Both the position numbers and the translations under genes were made by a program. DNA of 64,000 nt from contig RZZN01000014.1 in assembly GCA_009929855.1 (NCBI GenBank), positions 1-64,000 of the forward strand, given 5' to 3'. A model generated the notes under the pieces. It did not search any database. It had not been told where the DNA came from and saw only the letters and a list, made by a program, of their open reading frames with translations. Positions 12,627 to 23,445 of this stretch are shown piece by piece; the first letter of the stretch is position 1, and each line of letters opens with the position of its first letter. Origin of the DNA: Gammaproteobacteria bacterium (GTDB lineage Bacteria; Pseudomonadota; Gammaproteobacteria; Chromatiales; Chromatiaceae).

Positions 12627-13358
12627 ATGATCAGCCGACTCGACCCTGACGATCCCACGGCCTTCCCGGACGTGCGCCACGCCTTGCGCGAGCCCAACGG
12701 GCTGCTGGCCATCGGCGGTGACCTCTCACCCGAGCGGTTGGAGCAGGCCTATCGACGCGGGATCTTTCCCTGGTTCGGCCCAGGCGAACCCATCCTCTGG
12801 TGGTCGCCTGATCCTCGAACGGTGCTCTTTCCAGAGCATCTGCGGATCTCGCGAAGCCTGCGCAAGCGCTTGCGCAAGGGCCTTTTCAGGGTCACGATGG
12901 ATCGGGCCTTTGACCAGGTCATGCACGCCTGCGCGGCGCCACGCGACGCCACTGGCCAAACCTGGATCCTGCCCCAGATGATCGCGGCCTACACGGCACT
13001 GCATCGGTGTTGGCTCGCGCATTCGGTGGAGGTCTGGTTGGATGGTGAGCTCGCGGGTGGACTCTATGGCGTGGCGATCGGCCAGGCCTTCTTCGGTGAA
13101 TCCATGTTCAGCCGCAGCCCGGACGCCTCCAAGATCGCACTCGTGCACCTCTGCGAGCGGCTGTCGCACTGGGGATACGGTCTGATCGACTGCCAGATGC
13201 ACACCGAGCACCTGGCCCGCATGGGCGCGGTCGAGATCCCGCGCGATGCGCTGGTGCGCCGGCTCGCTAACCTCTGTGGGCACGGCGGACGGGCGGGCGA
13301 CTGGGACGACGGTCTGGAGCACATCCCCGCGATCGAGGCACGCGATCAGGCGTCATGA
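12627..13358 (+). CDS. aat: Leucyl/phenylalanyl-tRNA--protein transferase
   Basis: The 243-residue enzyme adds Leu or Phe from aminoacyl-tRNA to proteins with N-terminal Lys or Arg, creating a degradation signal read by ClpS. Diagnostic segments are [40 protein letters not shown] and [14 protein letters not shown]. The stop overlaps the start of the next gene (ATGA), so the two transferases are translationally coupled. The ClpS-ClpA pair that acts on the products lies 1.5 kb downstream. Confidence 0.97.
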   Translation: MISRLDPDDPTAFPDVRHALREPNGLLAIGGDLSPERLEQAYRRGIFPWFGPGEPILWWSPDPRTVLFPEHLRISRSLRKRLRKGLFRVTMDRAFDQVMHACAAPRDATGQTWILPQMIAAYTALHRCWLAHSVEVWLDGELAGGLYGVAIGQAFFGESMFSRSPDASKIALVHLCERLSHWGYGLIDCQMHTEHLARMGAVEIPRDALVRRLANLCGHGGRAGDWDDGLEHIPAIEARDQAS

Positions 13359-14131
13359 CGACGGACCAGGGGCCCTTCACCGGTCGCCGACTCGCGCTCT
13401 ATCTCACCGGCGAGCATGACTGTTCGTACCTCGCCGAGCGGCGCGCGCGCACCCTCTTCGTCGATCCAGCGGCGCGGATGGATACCGCGACCTACCAGCG
13501 TCTATTGGATCAGGGCTTCCGGCGCAGCGCCGCGCAGGTCTACCGCCCGGCCTGTCACGGCTGCGCGGCTTGCGTGCCGGTGCGCGTCCCGGTCGAGAAA
13601 TTCGTCCCGAGCCGCGCGCAGCGTCGCGCCTGGCATCGCAGCTCGGCCGAGCTGACCGTGCGCGACCTACCGCCGACCTTTCATTCCGATCATTTCAGCC
13701 TCTACCAGCGCTATCTCGAGCAGCGTCACCCCGGCGGTCACATGGCCGAGGAGGCCAGCGAGACGAGCTACCGGCGCTTCCTGATCGAGCCGTGGGGTGG
13801 CGTCACCCGTTTCATCGAGTTGCGACTCGGGACGCGGCTCGCCGCGGTCGCGGTCACCGATGTGCTGGAGCACGGACTCTCGGCCGTCTACACCTTTTTC
13901 GACCCCGCGCTCGCTGAGCGCTCACTCGGCACCTGCGCGATCCTCATCCAGATCATGCAAGCACGGCGGATGGGCCTTGCCCATCTGTATCTCGGCTACT
14001 GGATCAAGGCCTCGGAGAAGATGCGCTACAAGGATCGGTTCCGTGCGATCGAAGCCTGGGACGGACGGCAATGGATCACCTTCGAGCGCGGGCAGGCGTT
14101 GGACGTGGACTCACGCGCCGCCGGTCGATGA
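13355..14131 (+). CDS. Arginyl-/leucyl-tRNA--protein transferase (Ate/Bpt family)
   Basis: A 258-residue member of the Ate1-like family that tags proteins bearing acidic N-terminal residues. The conserved cysteine motif is [19 protein letters not shown], and later segments include [18 protein letters not shown] [14 protein letters not shown] and [19 protein letters not shown]. Bacterial members usually transfer Leu to N-terminal Asp or Glu (Bpt, aspartate/glutamate leucyltransferase) rather than Arg; which one this enzyme uses cannot be read directly. It overlaps aat by four bases and precedes infA. Confidence 0.93.
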   Translation: MTTDQGPFTGRRLALYLTGEHDCSYLAERRARTLFVDPAARMDTATYQRLLDQGFRRSAAQVYRPACHGCAACVPVRVPVEKFVPSRAQRRAWHRSSAELTVRDLPPTFHSDHFSLYQRYLEQRHPGGHMAEEASETSYRRFLIEPWGGVTRFIELRLGTRLAAVAVTDVLEHGLSAVYTFFDPALAERSLGTCAILIQIMQARRMGLAHLYLGYWIKASEKMRYKDRFRAIEAWDGRQWITFERGQALDVDSRAAGR

Positions 14132-14284
14132 GCGCGCCACCGTCTGGATGAGCCGCCGACCACCTGATCAATGGATGCGAGCCGCTGGATTTCGATCCGC
14201 AACAGGGGGACTTGAGGATCGAGCTGTGGTAAGCTTCGGCGATTTCAGCACGATAGATTTCTACTCAGGACTCGATACACCACC

Positions 14285-14503
14285 ATGTCAAAAGATGACG
14301 TCATCCAAATGGAAGGGACCGTGACGGAGACCCTTCCGAACACTGTATTCAGGGTGCAGCTCGAGAATGGCCACACCGTCACCGCTCACATCTCGGGAAA
14401 GATGCGCAAGCACTATATCCGCATCTTGACTGGCGATAAGGTGACCGTCGAGTTGACTCCCTACGACCTCACCAAGGGCCGTATCGTCTACCGCGCCCGC
14501 TAG
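14285..14503 (+). CDS. infA: Translation initiation factor IF-1
   Basis: A 72-residue S1/OB-fold protein that matches IF-1 almost end to end: [39 protein letters not shown] and [17 protein letters not shown]. It binds the ribosomal A site during initiation. The typical neighbourhood aat-ate-infA is kept. The 153-base gap upstream leaves room for its own promoter, but I could not assign one confidently. The roughly 290 bases after it, up to the clpA stop, hold no recognised gene. Confidence 0.98.
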   Translation: MSKDDVIQMEGTVTETLPNTVFRVQLENGHTVTAHISGKMRKHYIRILTGDKVTVELTPYDLTKGRIVYRAR

Positions 14504-14790
14504 CCACCGAGCAGTTCTCCGGCACCATTCCACTCATTCACTCGCGGGGACACCGAGCGGCTTCATCCTGTACGCCACGTCGCTCATGACGCTTTCACAG
14601 CGCCTCTCGAGGGGGTTGGCCGATTCCGATCGGAGGCGGCAGGGTCGGCCCGCGCCACCCATGCCGAGATCAGAGGTCGCGGTTTCCTGGACGGATCAGT
14701 CACGGATGCGCGGATCACCCAAGCGGTCAGTCATCGACGAGGGTCGTCACGACGAGCATCTCGGTCAATGGCAAGACCGCCCCGAGTGCA

Positions 14791-17049
14791 TCATGGACGC
14801 TGCCCCCCCTTGATCTCGAAGGCCAACGCTCCATCCTTGACGCTGATGCGTACACTACCCCCGCCGACGAGGTCGCCGAACAGAAGCTCGTTGGCGAGCG
14901 GCTTCTTGATGCTTTGCTGGATGACGCGCGCCATGGGCCGCGCGCCCATCTGTGGATCATAGCCCTTCGCGGCCAGCCAGGCACGGGCATCCGGATCCAC
15001 GATCAAGGCGACCTTCTTCTCCTCCAACTGCTGCTCGAGCTCGAAGACGAACTTGTCGACGACGCTCCGGATGGTCTCCTCACCCAAGGCCCCGAACTGC
15101 ACGACCGCATCCAGACGATTGCGAAACTCGGGCGTGAAATAGCGTTTCAACGCCTCCAAGCCATCAGTGGCATGGTCCTGCTCGGTGAAGCCGATCGAGC
15201 GGCGCGCGGTCTCCGCGGCCCCTGCATTGGTCGTCATCACGAGCACGACGTTGCGAAAGTCGGCCTTGCGTCCGTTGTTGTCGGTCAGCGTCCCATGATC
15301 CATCACCTGCAAGAGCAGATTGAACACATCAGGGTGCGCCTTCTCGATCTCATCGAGCAGCAAGACGGCATGCGGATGCTTGTTGACCGCCTCGGTCAGC
15401 AGCCCACCCTGGTCGAAGCCGACATAGCCGGGGGGCGCGCCGATGAGGCGCGAGACCGTATGGCGCTCCATGTATTCGGACATGTCGAAGCGCAACAGCT
15501 CCATTCCGAGGATCCGCGCCAATTGACGGGTGACCTCGGTCTTGCCAACGCCGGTGGGCCCCGTGAACAGGAAGGATCCGATCGGCTTTTCCTCCGTGCC
15601 CAAGCCGGATCGATTCATCCGGATTGCCGCGGTCAAGGCATCGATGGCGACATCCTGGCCATAGACCACCATCTTGAGATCGCGGTCGAGATTGCGCAGT
15701 GACTCGGTATCCGATGCCGAGACCTTTTTCGAGGGGATCCGGGCCATCTTGGCCACGATCGCCTCGACATCCCCGACATCGATGCGTTTCTTGCGCTTGG
15801 ACGGGCTGCGCAGCTGCACGTGGGCGCCGGCCTCGTCGATGACATCGATCGCCTTGTCGGGCAGATGGCGATCATTGATGTAACGATTCGAGAGCTCGGC
15901 GGCGGCACGCAGGGCGGAGTGCGTGTAGGTCACCTGATGATGCGCTTCGAAGCGTGTCTTCAGCCCCTTGAGGATCTCGAATGTCTCATCGACACTCGGC
16001 TCCTCGATATCGATCTTCTGAAAGCGGCGCGCCAAGGCACGGTCCTTCTCGAAGATTCCCCGGTATTCCTGGTAGGTCGTCGAGCCGATACAGCGCAGAT
16101 CACCCGAAGCGAGCACCGGCTTGATCAGGTTCGAGGCATCCATCACACCGCCCGATGCCGAGCCAGCGCCAATGATGGTGTGGATCTCATCGATGAAGAG
16201 GATGGCATGAGGCTGACGCTTGAGCTGGGCCAACACCGCCTTGAGTCGTTTCTCGAAGTCACCGCGATATTTGGTGCCCGCCACCAAGGCGCCGAGATCG
16301 AGCGCATAGACGACGGCGTCGCTGAGCACCTCGGGCACCTGCGCATCGACGATCATCTTGGCTAGACCCTCCGCGATCGCGGTCTTGCCGACACCAGCCT
16401 CGCCGACGAACAGTGGATTGTTCTTGCGCCGACGACAGAGAATCTGGACGGTGCGCTCGATCTCGCTGCCACGGCCGATCAAAGGATCGATCCGCCCTTG
16501 ACGCGCCATCTCATTGAGATTGGTCGCGAAGCTATCGAGTGGACTGTTCCCCTCCTTGTCCTCGCCACGTGGCTCCTCGAGCTCGCCCGGGACCTCGTCC
16601 TCCGAGTTTTCGCCGGGCACCTTCGAGATCCCGTGCGAGATGTAATTGACGACATCGAGACGGGTGACATCCTGCTGAGCGAGCAGATAGACGGCCTGTG
16701 AGTCCTGCTCACTGAAGAGCGCGACCAGGACATTGGCGCCAGTCACCTCTTTCTTGCCAGCGGATTGGACATGGAAGACCGCGCGTTGCAGCACGCGCTG
16801 GAAGCCCAGGGTCGGCTGGGTATCACGTTTCTCGTGCGGCGGGATCAGTGGAGTGGTCTCATCGATGAAGGCCGTGATCTCGCGGCGCAGCCGCTCGGCA
16901 TCCGTGCCGCAGGCCTTCAGGACCCGCGCGGCGCTCGGATTGTCGAGGAGCGACAGGAGCATGTGCTCGACCGTCATGTATTCGTGGTGCTTCGCACGCG
17001 CCTCCTTGAAGGCCCGGTTCAGCGTCAATTCGAGCTCTTTGCTAAGCAT
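14791..17049 (-). CDS. clpA: ATP-dependent Clp protease ATP-binding subunit ClpA
   Basis: The 752-residue AAA+ unfoldase pairs with ClpP and takes N-degron substrates from ClpS. The N-terminal Clp repeat domain (about 1-140) begins [20 protein letters not shown]. The first AAA module has Walker A GEAGVGKT and Walker [15 protein letters not shown]. The second has [10 protein letters not shown] and [16 protein letters not shown]. The IGF/L-type ClpP-binding loop is seen as [11 protein letters not shown]. Length matches E. coli ClpA. clpS lies 70 bases upstream on the same strand; clpP is not in the window. Confidence 0.97.
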   Translation of the reverse strand: MLSKELELTLNRAFKEARAKHHEYMTVEHMLLSLLDNPSAARVLKACGTDAERLRREITAFIDETTPLIPPHEKRDTQPTLGFQRVLQRAVFHVQSAGKKEVTGANVLVALFSEQDSQAVYLLAQQDVTRLDVVNYISHGISKVPGENSEDEVPGELEEPRGEDKEGNSPLDSFATNLNEMARQGRIDPLIGRGSEIERTVQILCRRRKNNPLFVGEAGVGKTAIAEGLAKMIVDAQVPEVLSDAVVYALDLGALVAGTKYRGDFEKRLKAVLAQLKRQPHAILFIDEIHTIIGAGSASGGVMDASNLIKPVLASGDLRCIGSTTYQEYRGIFEKDRALARRFQKIDIEEPSVDETFEILKGLKTRFEAHHQVTYTHSALRAAAELSNRYINDRHLPDKAIDVIDEAGAHVQLRSPSKRKKRIDVGDVEAIVAKMARIPSKKVSASDTESLRNLDRDLKMVVYGQDVAIDALTAAIRMNRSGLGTEEKPIGSFLFTGPTGVGKTEVTRQLARILGMELLRFDMSEYMERHTVSRLIGAPPGYVGFDQGGLLTEAVNKHPHAVLLLDEIEKAHPDVFNLLLQVMDHGTLTDNNGRKADFRNVVLVMTTNAGAAETARRSIGFTEQDHATDGLEALKRYFTPEFRNRLDAVVQFGALGEETIRSVVDKFVFELEQQLEEKKVALIVDPDARAWLAAKGYDPQMGARPMARVIQQSIKKPLANELLFGDLVGGGSVRISVKDGALAFEIKGGQRP

Positions 17050-17119
17050 CGGCCTATTCCAAGCGGGGGTTTACGAAACGCTGATCGGCGTGTGCTGACA
17101 ACCAGTGATCGCACCGCCA

Positions 17120-17443
17120 CTAAGCCTCTTCCATCGTACACAGCAAGGGATGATGGTGACCTCGCGCATAGTCGTTGACCTGCGCGACCTTGGTCTCAGC
17201 AATGTCCTTGGTATAGATCCCACACACGCCACGACCACGAGTGTGAACGTGGAGCATCACCTGCGTGGCCTTCTCGCGGCCCATGCCGAAGATGCGCTCG
17301 AGGACCTGTACCACGAACTCCATCGGGGTGTAATCATCATTGAGCAGCAGGACCTTGAACATCGGCGGCCGACGCAGCTTGGGCCGGGCCTCCTTGAGCC
17401 TGAGATCGGATTCGCGATCCTCGCTCGGGATATCATCACTCAT
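17120..17443 (-). CDS. clpS: ATP-dependent Clp protease adaptor ClpS
   Basis: A 107-residue adaptor that binds N-terminal Leu, Phe, Tyr and Trp and delivers the protein to ClpA. The conserved core is [20 protein letters not shown], then [21 protein letters not shown], with the N-degron pocket residues in the NDDYTPMEF segment. It is the first gene of the clpS-clpA pair and is divergent from the cold-shock gene. With the two amino-acyl transferases nearby this makes an N-end rule gene group. Confidence 0.97.
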   Translation of the reverse strand: MSDDIPSEDRESDLRLKEARPKLRRPPMFKVLLLNDDYTPMEFVVQVLERIFGMGREKATQVMLHVHTRGRGVCGIYTKDIAETKVAQVNDYARGHHHPLLCTMEEA

Positions 17444-17539
17444 GGCACGGAAATCTGGATCTGTATCAATACACGAGGCACTATAGGGCCAATGCGCCGA
17501 CGGCTCATCCGCACCGACATCGGGCGGCTCGACATCGGA

Positions 17540-17567
17540 TTGACCGATGAATTCACCTAACTATACT
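17540..17567 (+). promoter_or_regulatory. Sigma-70 promoter of the cold-shock gene
   Basis: TTGACC (17540-17545), a 16-base spacer, and TATACT (17562-17567) make a good sigma-70 promoter. The predicted 5' leader is about 90 bases, the long untranslated leader typical of cold-shock genes, and ends in a strong GGAGGAG ribosome site. Confidence 0.7.
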
Positions 17568-17662
17568 ACGCAGTTATGGCGTGGCGCCGAGGATTCAAGT
17601 GACCACGCCCGACAAGGATAACGACCACCACCAAAACAAGATCGATATGGAGGAGTCAGCCA

Positions 17663-17869
17663 ATGATGACCGGTGTCGTCAAGTGGTTCAACAATGCCAA
17701 GGGGTATGGTTTCGTGCAGCCTGATGGGCGTGAAGAGGACGTCTTCGTACACTTCTCGGCAATCGACATGGAGGGATACAAGACCCTTCGCGAGGGCCAG
17801 AAGGTCGAGTTCGAGATCAACCAGGGACCCAAGGGACTGCACGCCGCCAGCGTGCATCGCGTGAGCTGA
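17663..17869 (+). CDS. cspD: Cold-shock domain protein (CspD-like)
   Basis: A 68-residue single cold-shock domain protein with both RNA-binding motifs, [10 protein letters not shown] (RNP1) and VFVHFSAI (RNP2). It binds single-stranded RNA or DNA. The position beside clpS-clpA matches cspD of E. coli, where CspD is a stationary-phase replication inhibitor, but sequence alone cannot separate CspD from a cold-induced paralogue. The start is ATG 17663 or the adjacent 17666. A hairpin follows the stop. Confidence 0.93.
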   Translation: MMTGVVKWFNNAKGYGFVQPDGREEDVFVHFSAIDMEGYKTLREGQKVEFEINQGPKGLHAASVHRVS

Positions 17870-17884
17870 GTCCAGCATGACTGA

Positions 17885-17910
17885 GCGGATCCGCACCCTC
17901 GCGGATCCGC
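17885..17910 (+). terminator. Hairpin after the cold-shock gene
   Basis: GCGGATCCGC occurs twice (17885-17894 and 17901-17910) with six bases between. Each copy is itself a palindrome, so the pair forms a strong 10-bp stem-loop 15 bases after the stop codon. No T-run follows, so intrinsic termination is uncertain. Confidence 0.45.
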
Positions 17911-18003
17911 GCGCACCTCTCGGCGGGGCAACGCTCGCCCTGCCCTCCCCCGCCGGGGCTCAGCGAAAACGCCCAGCGCGCTCACCCGTCGCTGGTCAGT
18001 CGC

Positions 18004-19263
<1,260 letters not shown>

Positions 19264-19643
19264 GTATCATGCTCTCTCGGATCACCAAAAGTCTGCATGC
19301 TATCACCCAGCCGGGTGATTGCGCAGATCTCGCCGCGGCTGGATCGGCCGCCTGCATGAGGCGCGCGGGCCTCGTCGAGCATCAGCATCCGCGACACCCG
19401 CTCGGATGGACAAAGCATGCACCATGCCGGAATGACAGTCGCCCGGTGACTGATTGAGCCGTCCAGCCACTGGAGTGGGCCGACCGGTCGATGACAGGAG
19501 GCCCAGTGCACCCTGATCACGACCCGATCCTGTCGAGAGTCGAGTCTAGCGCCTGCGCGGTCGCGGCGCTCCGCGCAGGACGCGCGCCAAGTAACCTGCA
19601 ATGCACCATTGCGGCGCATACCGACCCGCCGTAGGATCACACC
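19264..19643. other. 380-bp divergent intergenic region between icd and mnmA
   Basis: No reading frame here looks like a gene. It should hold the promoters of both divergent genes. One visible element is a 7-bp inverted repeat (ATCACCC 19302-19308, GGGTGAT 19313-19319), about 40 bases upstream of the icd start, which could be a leader hairpin or operator. AGGA at 19633-19636 is a suitable ribosome site for mnmA. I could not assign promoter boxes with confidence. Confidence 0.5.
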
Positions 19644-20810
19644 ATGCTCACATCTGCCTCATCCTCGTGCTCGCGCGCATCGCTCATCATGGTCGGACTC
19701 TCGGGCGGCGTCGATTCGGCGGTCGCCGCGTATCGGCTCATCGAGCAGGGTCATGTGGTCGAAGGACTCTTCATGAAGAATTGGGAGGAGGACGACGCGC
19801 CTGGTTACTGCGCCGCCGCGCGCGACCTGGCCGACGCCCAGGCGGTTGCCGACCGCCTGGGGATCCGCCTGCATACCGTCAATTTCGCCACCGAATACTG
19901 GGATCGCGTCTTCGAGTCCTTTCTCGCCGAATATCGCGCGCTGCGGACCCCGAGCCCCGATATCCTCTGCAATCGCGAGATCAAATTCAGCGCATTCCTC
20001 GAGCATGCCCAAGGGCTGGGCGCCACCATGATCGCCACGGGTCACTATGCCCATCTCACCCACGATGACCGGGGCGCACATCTGCGACGCTGCGCCGACC
20101 CGGACAAGGATCAGACCTATTTCCTGCATCGTCTCGACCAGACCCAGCTGAGCCGGGCCTGCTTTCCATTGCACGACCTGCGCAAGCTCGAGGTCAGAGA
20201 AATCGCACGCGGCTTGCGACTCGACAATGCCGACAAGAAGGACAGCACCGGGATCTGCTTCATCGGCGAGCGCCGCTTCCAGGAATTTCTCGCGCGTTAT
20301 CTCCCTCATGATCCAGGCCCCATCGAAACACTCGCGGGCGTGCCGATCGGTGTCCACCGCGGGCTGGCCTATTACACGCTCGGCCAGCGCCAGGGGCTGG
20401 GCATCGGCGGCATCCAGGGTGGTCGCGAGGCACCCTGGTTCGTCGTCGACAAGGTGGCCGCGCGCAATGCGCTGATCGTGGCTCAAGACTCGAATCACCC
20501 GCGTCTCATGTCGAGCGGGCTCACCGCGAGCGCACCACACTGGATCGCCGGGGCCCCCCCGGCCGAGGCACCCTTCCAGTGTCTGGCGCGTCTGCGTCAT
20601 CGCCAACCATTGCAGCACTGCGAGATCATTGCACTCGAGCCCGCGAGCTGCCGAGTCCGCTTCACCCATCCACAGCGCGCCGTGACACCCGGCCAATCGA
20701 TCGTCTTCTATCAGGCGGATGAATGTCTCGGCGGCGCGGTCATCGAGCAGGGCTGGCCATGCGCCGACCCAGCCGCTTCAACATCGTCGTGCCTGCGCAC
20801 TCACACTTGA
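19644..20810 (+). CDS. mnmA: tRNA-specific 2-thiouridylase MnmA
   Basis: The 388-residue enzyme puts sulfur on U34 of tRNA-Lys, -Glu and -Gln using ATP and a relayed persulfide. The PP-loop is VGLSGGVDSAVAA. The first catalytic cysteine is in SPDILCNREIKF and the second in DSTGICFIGERRF. The family segment GATMIATGHYAHL is present, and the C-terminal beta-barrel has HRGLAYYTLGQRQGLGIGG. The N-terminus is about ten residues longer than in E. coli from ATG 19644, which has AGGA in front. The histidine phosphatase gene follows after 15 bases. Confidence 0.96.
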   Translation: MLTSASSSCSRASLIMVGLSGGVDSAVAAYRLIEQGHVVEGLFMKNWEEDDAPGYCAAARDLADAQAVADRLGIRLHTVNFATEYWDRVFESFLAEYRALRTPSPDILCNREIKFSAFLEHAQGLGATMIATGHYAHLTHDDRGAHLRRCADPDKDQTYFLHRLDQTQLSRACFPLHDLRKLEVREIARGLRLDNADKKDSTGICFIGERRFQEFLARYLPHDPGPIETLAGVPIGVHRGLAYYTLGQRQGLGIGGIQGGREAPWFVVDKVAARNALIVAQDSNHPRLMSSGLTASAPHWIAGAPPAEAPFQCLARLRHRQPLQHCEIIALEPASCRVRFTHPQRAVTPGQSIVFYQADECLGGAVIEQGWPCADPAASTSSCLRTHT

Positions 20811-20825
20811 CTCGGGCACCAGTCG

Positions 20826-21443
20826 ATGTCCACCAGTACACCCCCGGCCCAGATCTGCATCACTCGTCATGGTGAGACGGACTGGAACATCAGCGGCATC
20901 CTGCAAGGCTGGATCGATGTTCCGCTCAACGAGACCGGTCGGCACCAATCAAGCGCGCTCGCGCGTGAGCTGGCCGGATTCGCCTTCGCATCCATCTGCA
21001 GCAGTCCACTGCAACGCTCGACACAAACCGCCGAGATCCTGGCGCAGGCTTGGGGTCAAGCGCCTCCGCGGATCTACGCTGGCTTGAAGGAGCGCCATTT
21101 CGGTCACATCCAGGGGATGACCAAGCAGGCCTTGTCGATCGCTCATCCGGGCCTGCATCAGGAGATCACGCGACGCAATCCAGCCGCCCCGTTCGCGGAC
21201 GGCGAATCGCTCGACCACTTCGCTGACCGGGTGATGGATGCCATCCAGAGCATCGCCCGCGATCATGCCGGGCAACGCGTCCTGGTGATCACGCATGGCT
21301 GGGTGATGGATGTGATCACGCGCGAGGTCCGGGGGGTGCCACGCCACCAGGTGCTGGAGATGAAGCGACGCAATGGCGAGTCCTTGTGGGTCGAGGTCGA
21401 CGACTCGGGACTGATCCTGGAGATCGCGCCGCCCGCGCACTGA
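20826..21443 (+). CDS. Histidine phosphatase (phosphoglycerate mutase-like) family protein
   Basis: A 205-residue protein with the phosphohistidine motif ICITRHGETDWN (His at about 16), the conserved SPLQRSTQTAEIL, and the second catalytic histidine in VLVITHGWVMD. These features place it in branch 1 of the histidine phosphatases, which includes cofactor-dependent phosphoglycerate mutase, CobC (alpha-ribazole phosphatase) and broad phosphatases. Length and lack of the mutase insert favour a phosphatase. CobC would fit a cobalamin-dependent phototroph, but that is only a suggestion. It follows mnmA by 15 bases and converges with the next gene. Confidence 0.88.
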   Translation: MSTSTPPAQICITRHGETDWNISGILQGWIDVPLNETGRHQSSALARELAGFAFASICSSPLQRSTQTAEILAQAWGQAPPRIYAGLKERHFGHIQGMTKQALSIAHPGLHQEITRRNPAAPFADGESLDHFADRVMDAIQSIARDHAGQRVLVITHGWVMDVITREVRGVPRHQVLEMKRRNGESLWVEVDDSGLILEIAPPAH

Positions 21444-21444
21444 C

Positions 21445-22839
21445 TCAATCCAAGGACAGGCGCTCATCCGGATCGAGTGATCGAGCCAGGCCGCGGATGC
21501 GCACCCGATCGTGCTTGCCTGAATCGAGTAATGGCAGACTGCTGACCCGCTTGAACCCGCGGGGTCGCTCGGCCCCCTTCAGGACAGCCTCGCACCAGCG
21601 CGCGAGCGCCGTGGTCTCGAGCGATCCGCGATACACCACGACCAGGCGATGGCCCCAGACTGGATCGGGGAGCGCGACGAGCGCGAGATCCTCCACCCCG
21701 GGGGCCGTCCAGAGCACGGATTCGATCCGCCTGAGCGAGACATTGACCCCACCGATGACCAGGATCTCATCGGCGCGGCCCTGGACCAAAAGGTTTCCCG
21801 TCGCGTCGAGTCGCCCGCGGTCGGCGGTCAGGAGCCAACCATCGCGCAACCCCTGACCGGGCCGGCGGGCCGGATTGGCATAACCAGCCATCACCATCGG
21901 ACCACGCACCCGCAGCTGGGCCTGATCCGCATCGGACCTGATCTGAACACCCTCGAGCGGGGGACCGACCCAGCCATCCGCGACCGGACGAGCGAGTGCG
22001 TGGGTGGCGGTCGCGATCTGCGCGGCCGTCTCGGTCATCCCATAGGTGGTGTGGATCGGCCACCCTGCGGCGAGCGCGCGCGTCAGCAGCACCCGACTCA
22101 GCGCCTGCCCACCCACCAACAGCACCCGCAGCGACGGTGGCGGTGTCGCACCGATCGCCAGCAGACGATCCAGCATGGGCGGGACGAGCGAGACATGCGT
22201 GATGCGGTGGGTAGCGAGGTCACGCGCCACGGCGGCGGCGTCGAAGCCCGCGTGCAGGACCAGCGTGGCGCCGGCAAGATCGCAGCGAGACACGATGGCC
22301 AGACCGCCGATATGACTCAGTCGCAGACAGCAGAGCCAGCGGTCGCCAGGGCTCAGGCCCAGACGCGCATTGCCCGCACGCGCCGCGCTCTGGAGATTGG
22401 CGTGGGTCAACATCGCCACCTTCGGCAGACCACTGCTGCCGCTGGTCTTGACCAGCAGGGACAAGGGCGAGTCCAGTGGCCAGGGTGTCGCGGTGCGCCG
22501 ACCGCTGTCGGTCAGCATGCCGGAGGCTGGACACCAGAACCATTCCGCACCCGTCGCGTCCGCCAGGGCCGCGCGCTCGGCCTGGTCGAGCGCCGCGCGA
22601 TAGGGACAGAGTGCTGCCCCCATCCGCGCCAGCGTCAGCACCATCAGGACCAGATCCAGCGCGGGCGCGTCGGGACAGAGCACCACCTCGCCAGGACGCA
22701 GACCCTGCTGTCTCAGCGCATCCTCGCGCGCTTGCGTCATCTGGGCCAGACTGATGGGATCCCAAAGCCGATCGGCATGGATCACCGCCAGACCGCTCTC
22801 GCGACGCCGTGGCGGTGACCCTGGATGCGCTGGGGTCAA
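21445..22839 (-). CDS. AMP-forming acyl-CoA synthetase, MenE-like (o-succinylbenzoate--CoA ligase)
   Basis: A 464-residue adenylating enzyme. The ATP-binding loop is TSGSSGLPKVAMLTHAN, motif TYGMTETAAQ follows, the hinge region is GRADEILVIGGVNVS, and the C-terminal catalytic Lys is in LDSGKHDRVRI. Length and the compact N-terminus fit MenE, which activates o-succinylbenzoate for menaquinone synthesis; Chromatiaceae do contain menaquinone. No other men gene is in the window. Its GTG/ATG start abuts the bchJ stop (22840), so it is the last gene of the bchE-hemN-bchJ operon. The substrate therefore deserves checking. Confidence 0.7.
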   Translation of the reverse strand: MTPAHPGSPPRRRESGLAVIHADRLWDPISLAQMTQAREDALRQQGLRPGEVVLCPDAPALDLVLMVLTLARMGAALCPYRAALDQAERAALADATGAEWFWCPASGMLTDSGRRTATPWPLDSPLSLLVKTSGSSGLPKVAMLTHANLQSAARAGNARLGLSPGDRWLCCLRLSHIGGLAIVSRCDLAGATLVLHAGFDAAAVARDLATHRITHVSLVPPMLDRLLAIGATPPPSLRVLLVGGQALSRVLLTRALAAGWPIHTTYGMTETAAQIATATHALARPVADGWVGPPLEGVQIRSDADQAQLRVRGPMVMAGYANPARRPGQGLRDGWLLTADRGRLDATGNLLVQGRADEILVIGGVNVSLRRIESVLWTAPGVEDLALVALPDPVWGHRLVVVYRGSLETTALARWCEAVLKGAERPRGFKRVSSLPLLDSGKHDRVRIRGLARSLDPDERLSLD

Positions 22840-23445
22840 TTACCAGCGGACCTCGAAGACACAGGCCTGAGCGCCCATCGCCTGACAGGCGATCTCGCTG
22901 ACCCGTGCACGGGGATGGACGAGACGTGAAAAGAGCCGCTCGAAGCTCCCGGCGTAGAAGTCGCACACCGGCTCGTCGGCACGCACATCCGCACAAATCG
23001 GACCATTGGTCACCATCAGATGGGTGGGTCGACCCGGTCGCGCGGAGAAGACGCCGCTCCCGACGAAGGTCCAGGCATTGCGCTGGATGGCCTTGATCAA
23101 GACACGACTGGCGAGCGGCGCCGGCAGGACCTCGAGTATCCGCTGGACTGGCTGGGGGATGCGATTGGCCAACAGATAGTCGCCCGTGCGCAGACCCGCA
23201 TCCCGTGCGATGCGATGCGCCTCCTGGAGACCGAGCTGCTCGCGCAAGGCGGTCTGCACTCGCGTCACCTCGCGCTCATCGACCATCTCGGTGGGTAGCG
23301 CCTGCCGATAGTGACCAAGCTCGGCGGCATCGAGCAGCCGGGCGAGCGCCGCGGGGCCATGCCGCTCCTCCAATGCCTCGGCCACCCGAATGATGGCATT
23401 CGGCCCGACCCGGGCCACGGCAGGACCGCCTTGGGAAAGGTTCAT
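22840..23445 (-). CDS. bchJ: Bacteriochlorophyll 4-vinyl reductase BchJ
   Basis: A 201-residue protein with the BchJ layout and a V4R (4-vinyl reductase) domain in the C-terminal half. It shows RVGPNAIIRVAEALEERHG near the start, LPAPLASRVLIKAIQRNAWTFVGSG in the middle and YAGSFERLFSRL plus CxxMGAQACVFEVRW at the end. BchJ was assigned to 8-vinyl reduction of chlorophyllide precursors; later work suggests it assists rather than catalyses in some species, with BciA/BciB doing the chemistry. It overlaps hemN by four bases and abuts the MenE-like gene. Confidence 0.9.
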   Translation of the reverse strand: MNLSQGGPAVARVGPNAIIRVAEALEERHGPAALARLLDAAELGHYRQALPTEMVDEREVTRVQTALREQLGLQEAHRIARDAGLRTGDYLLANRIPQPVQRILEVLPAPLASRVLIKAIQRNAWTFVGSGVFSARPGRPTHLMVTNGPICADVRADEPVCDFYAGSFERLFSRLVHPRARVSEIACQAMGAQACVFEVRW

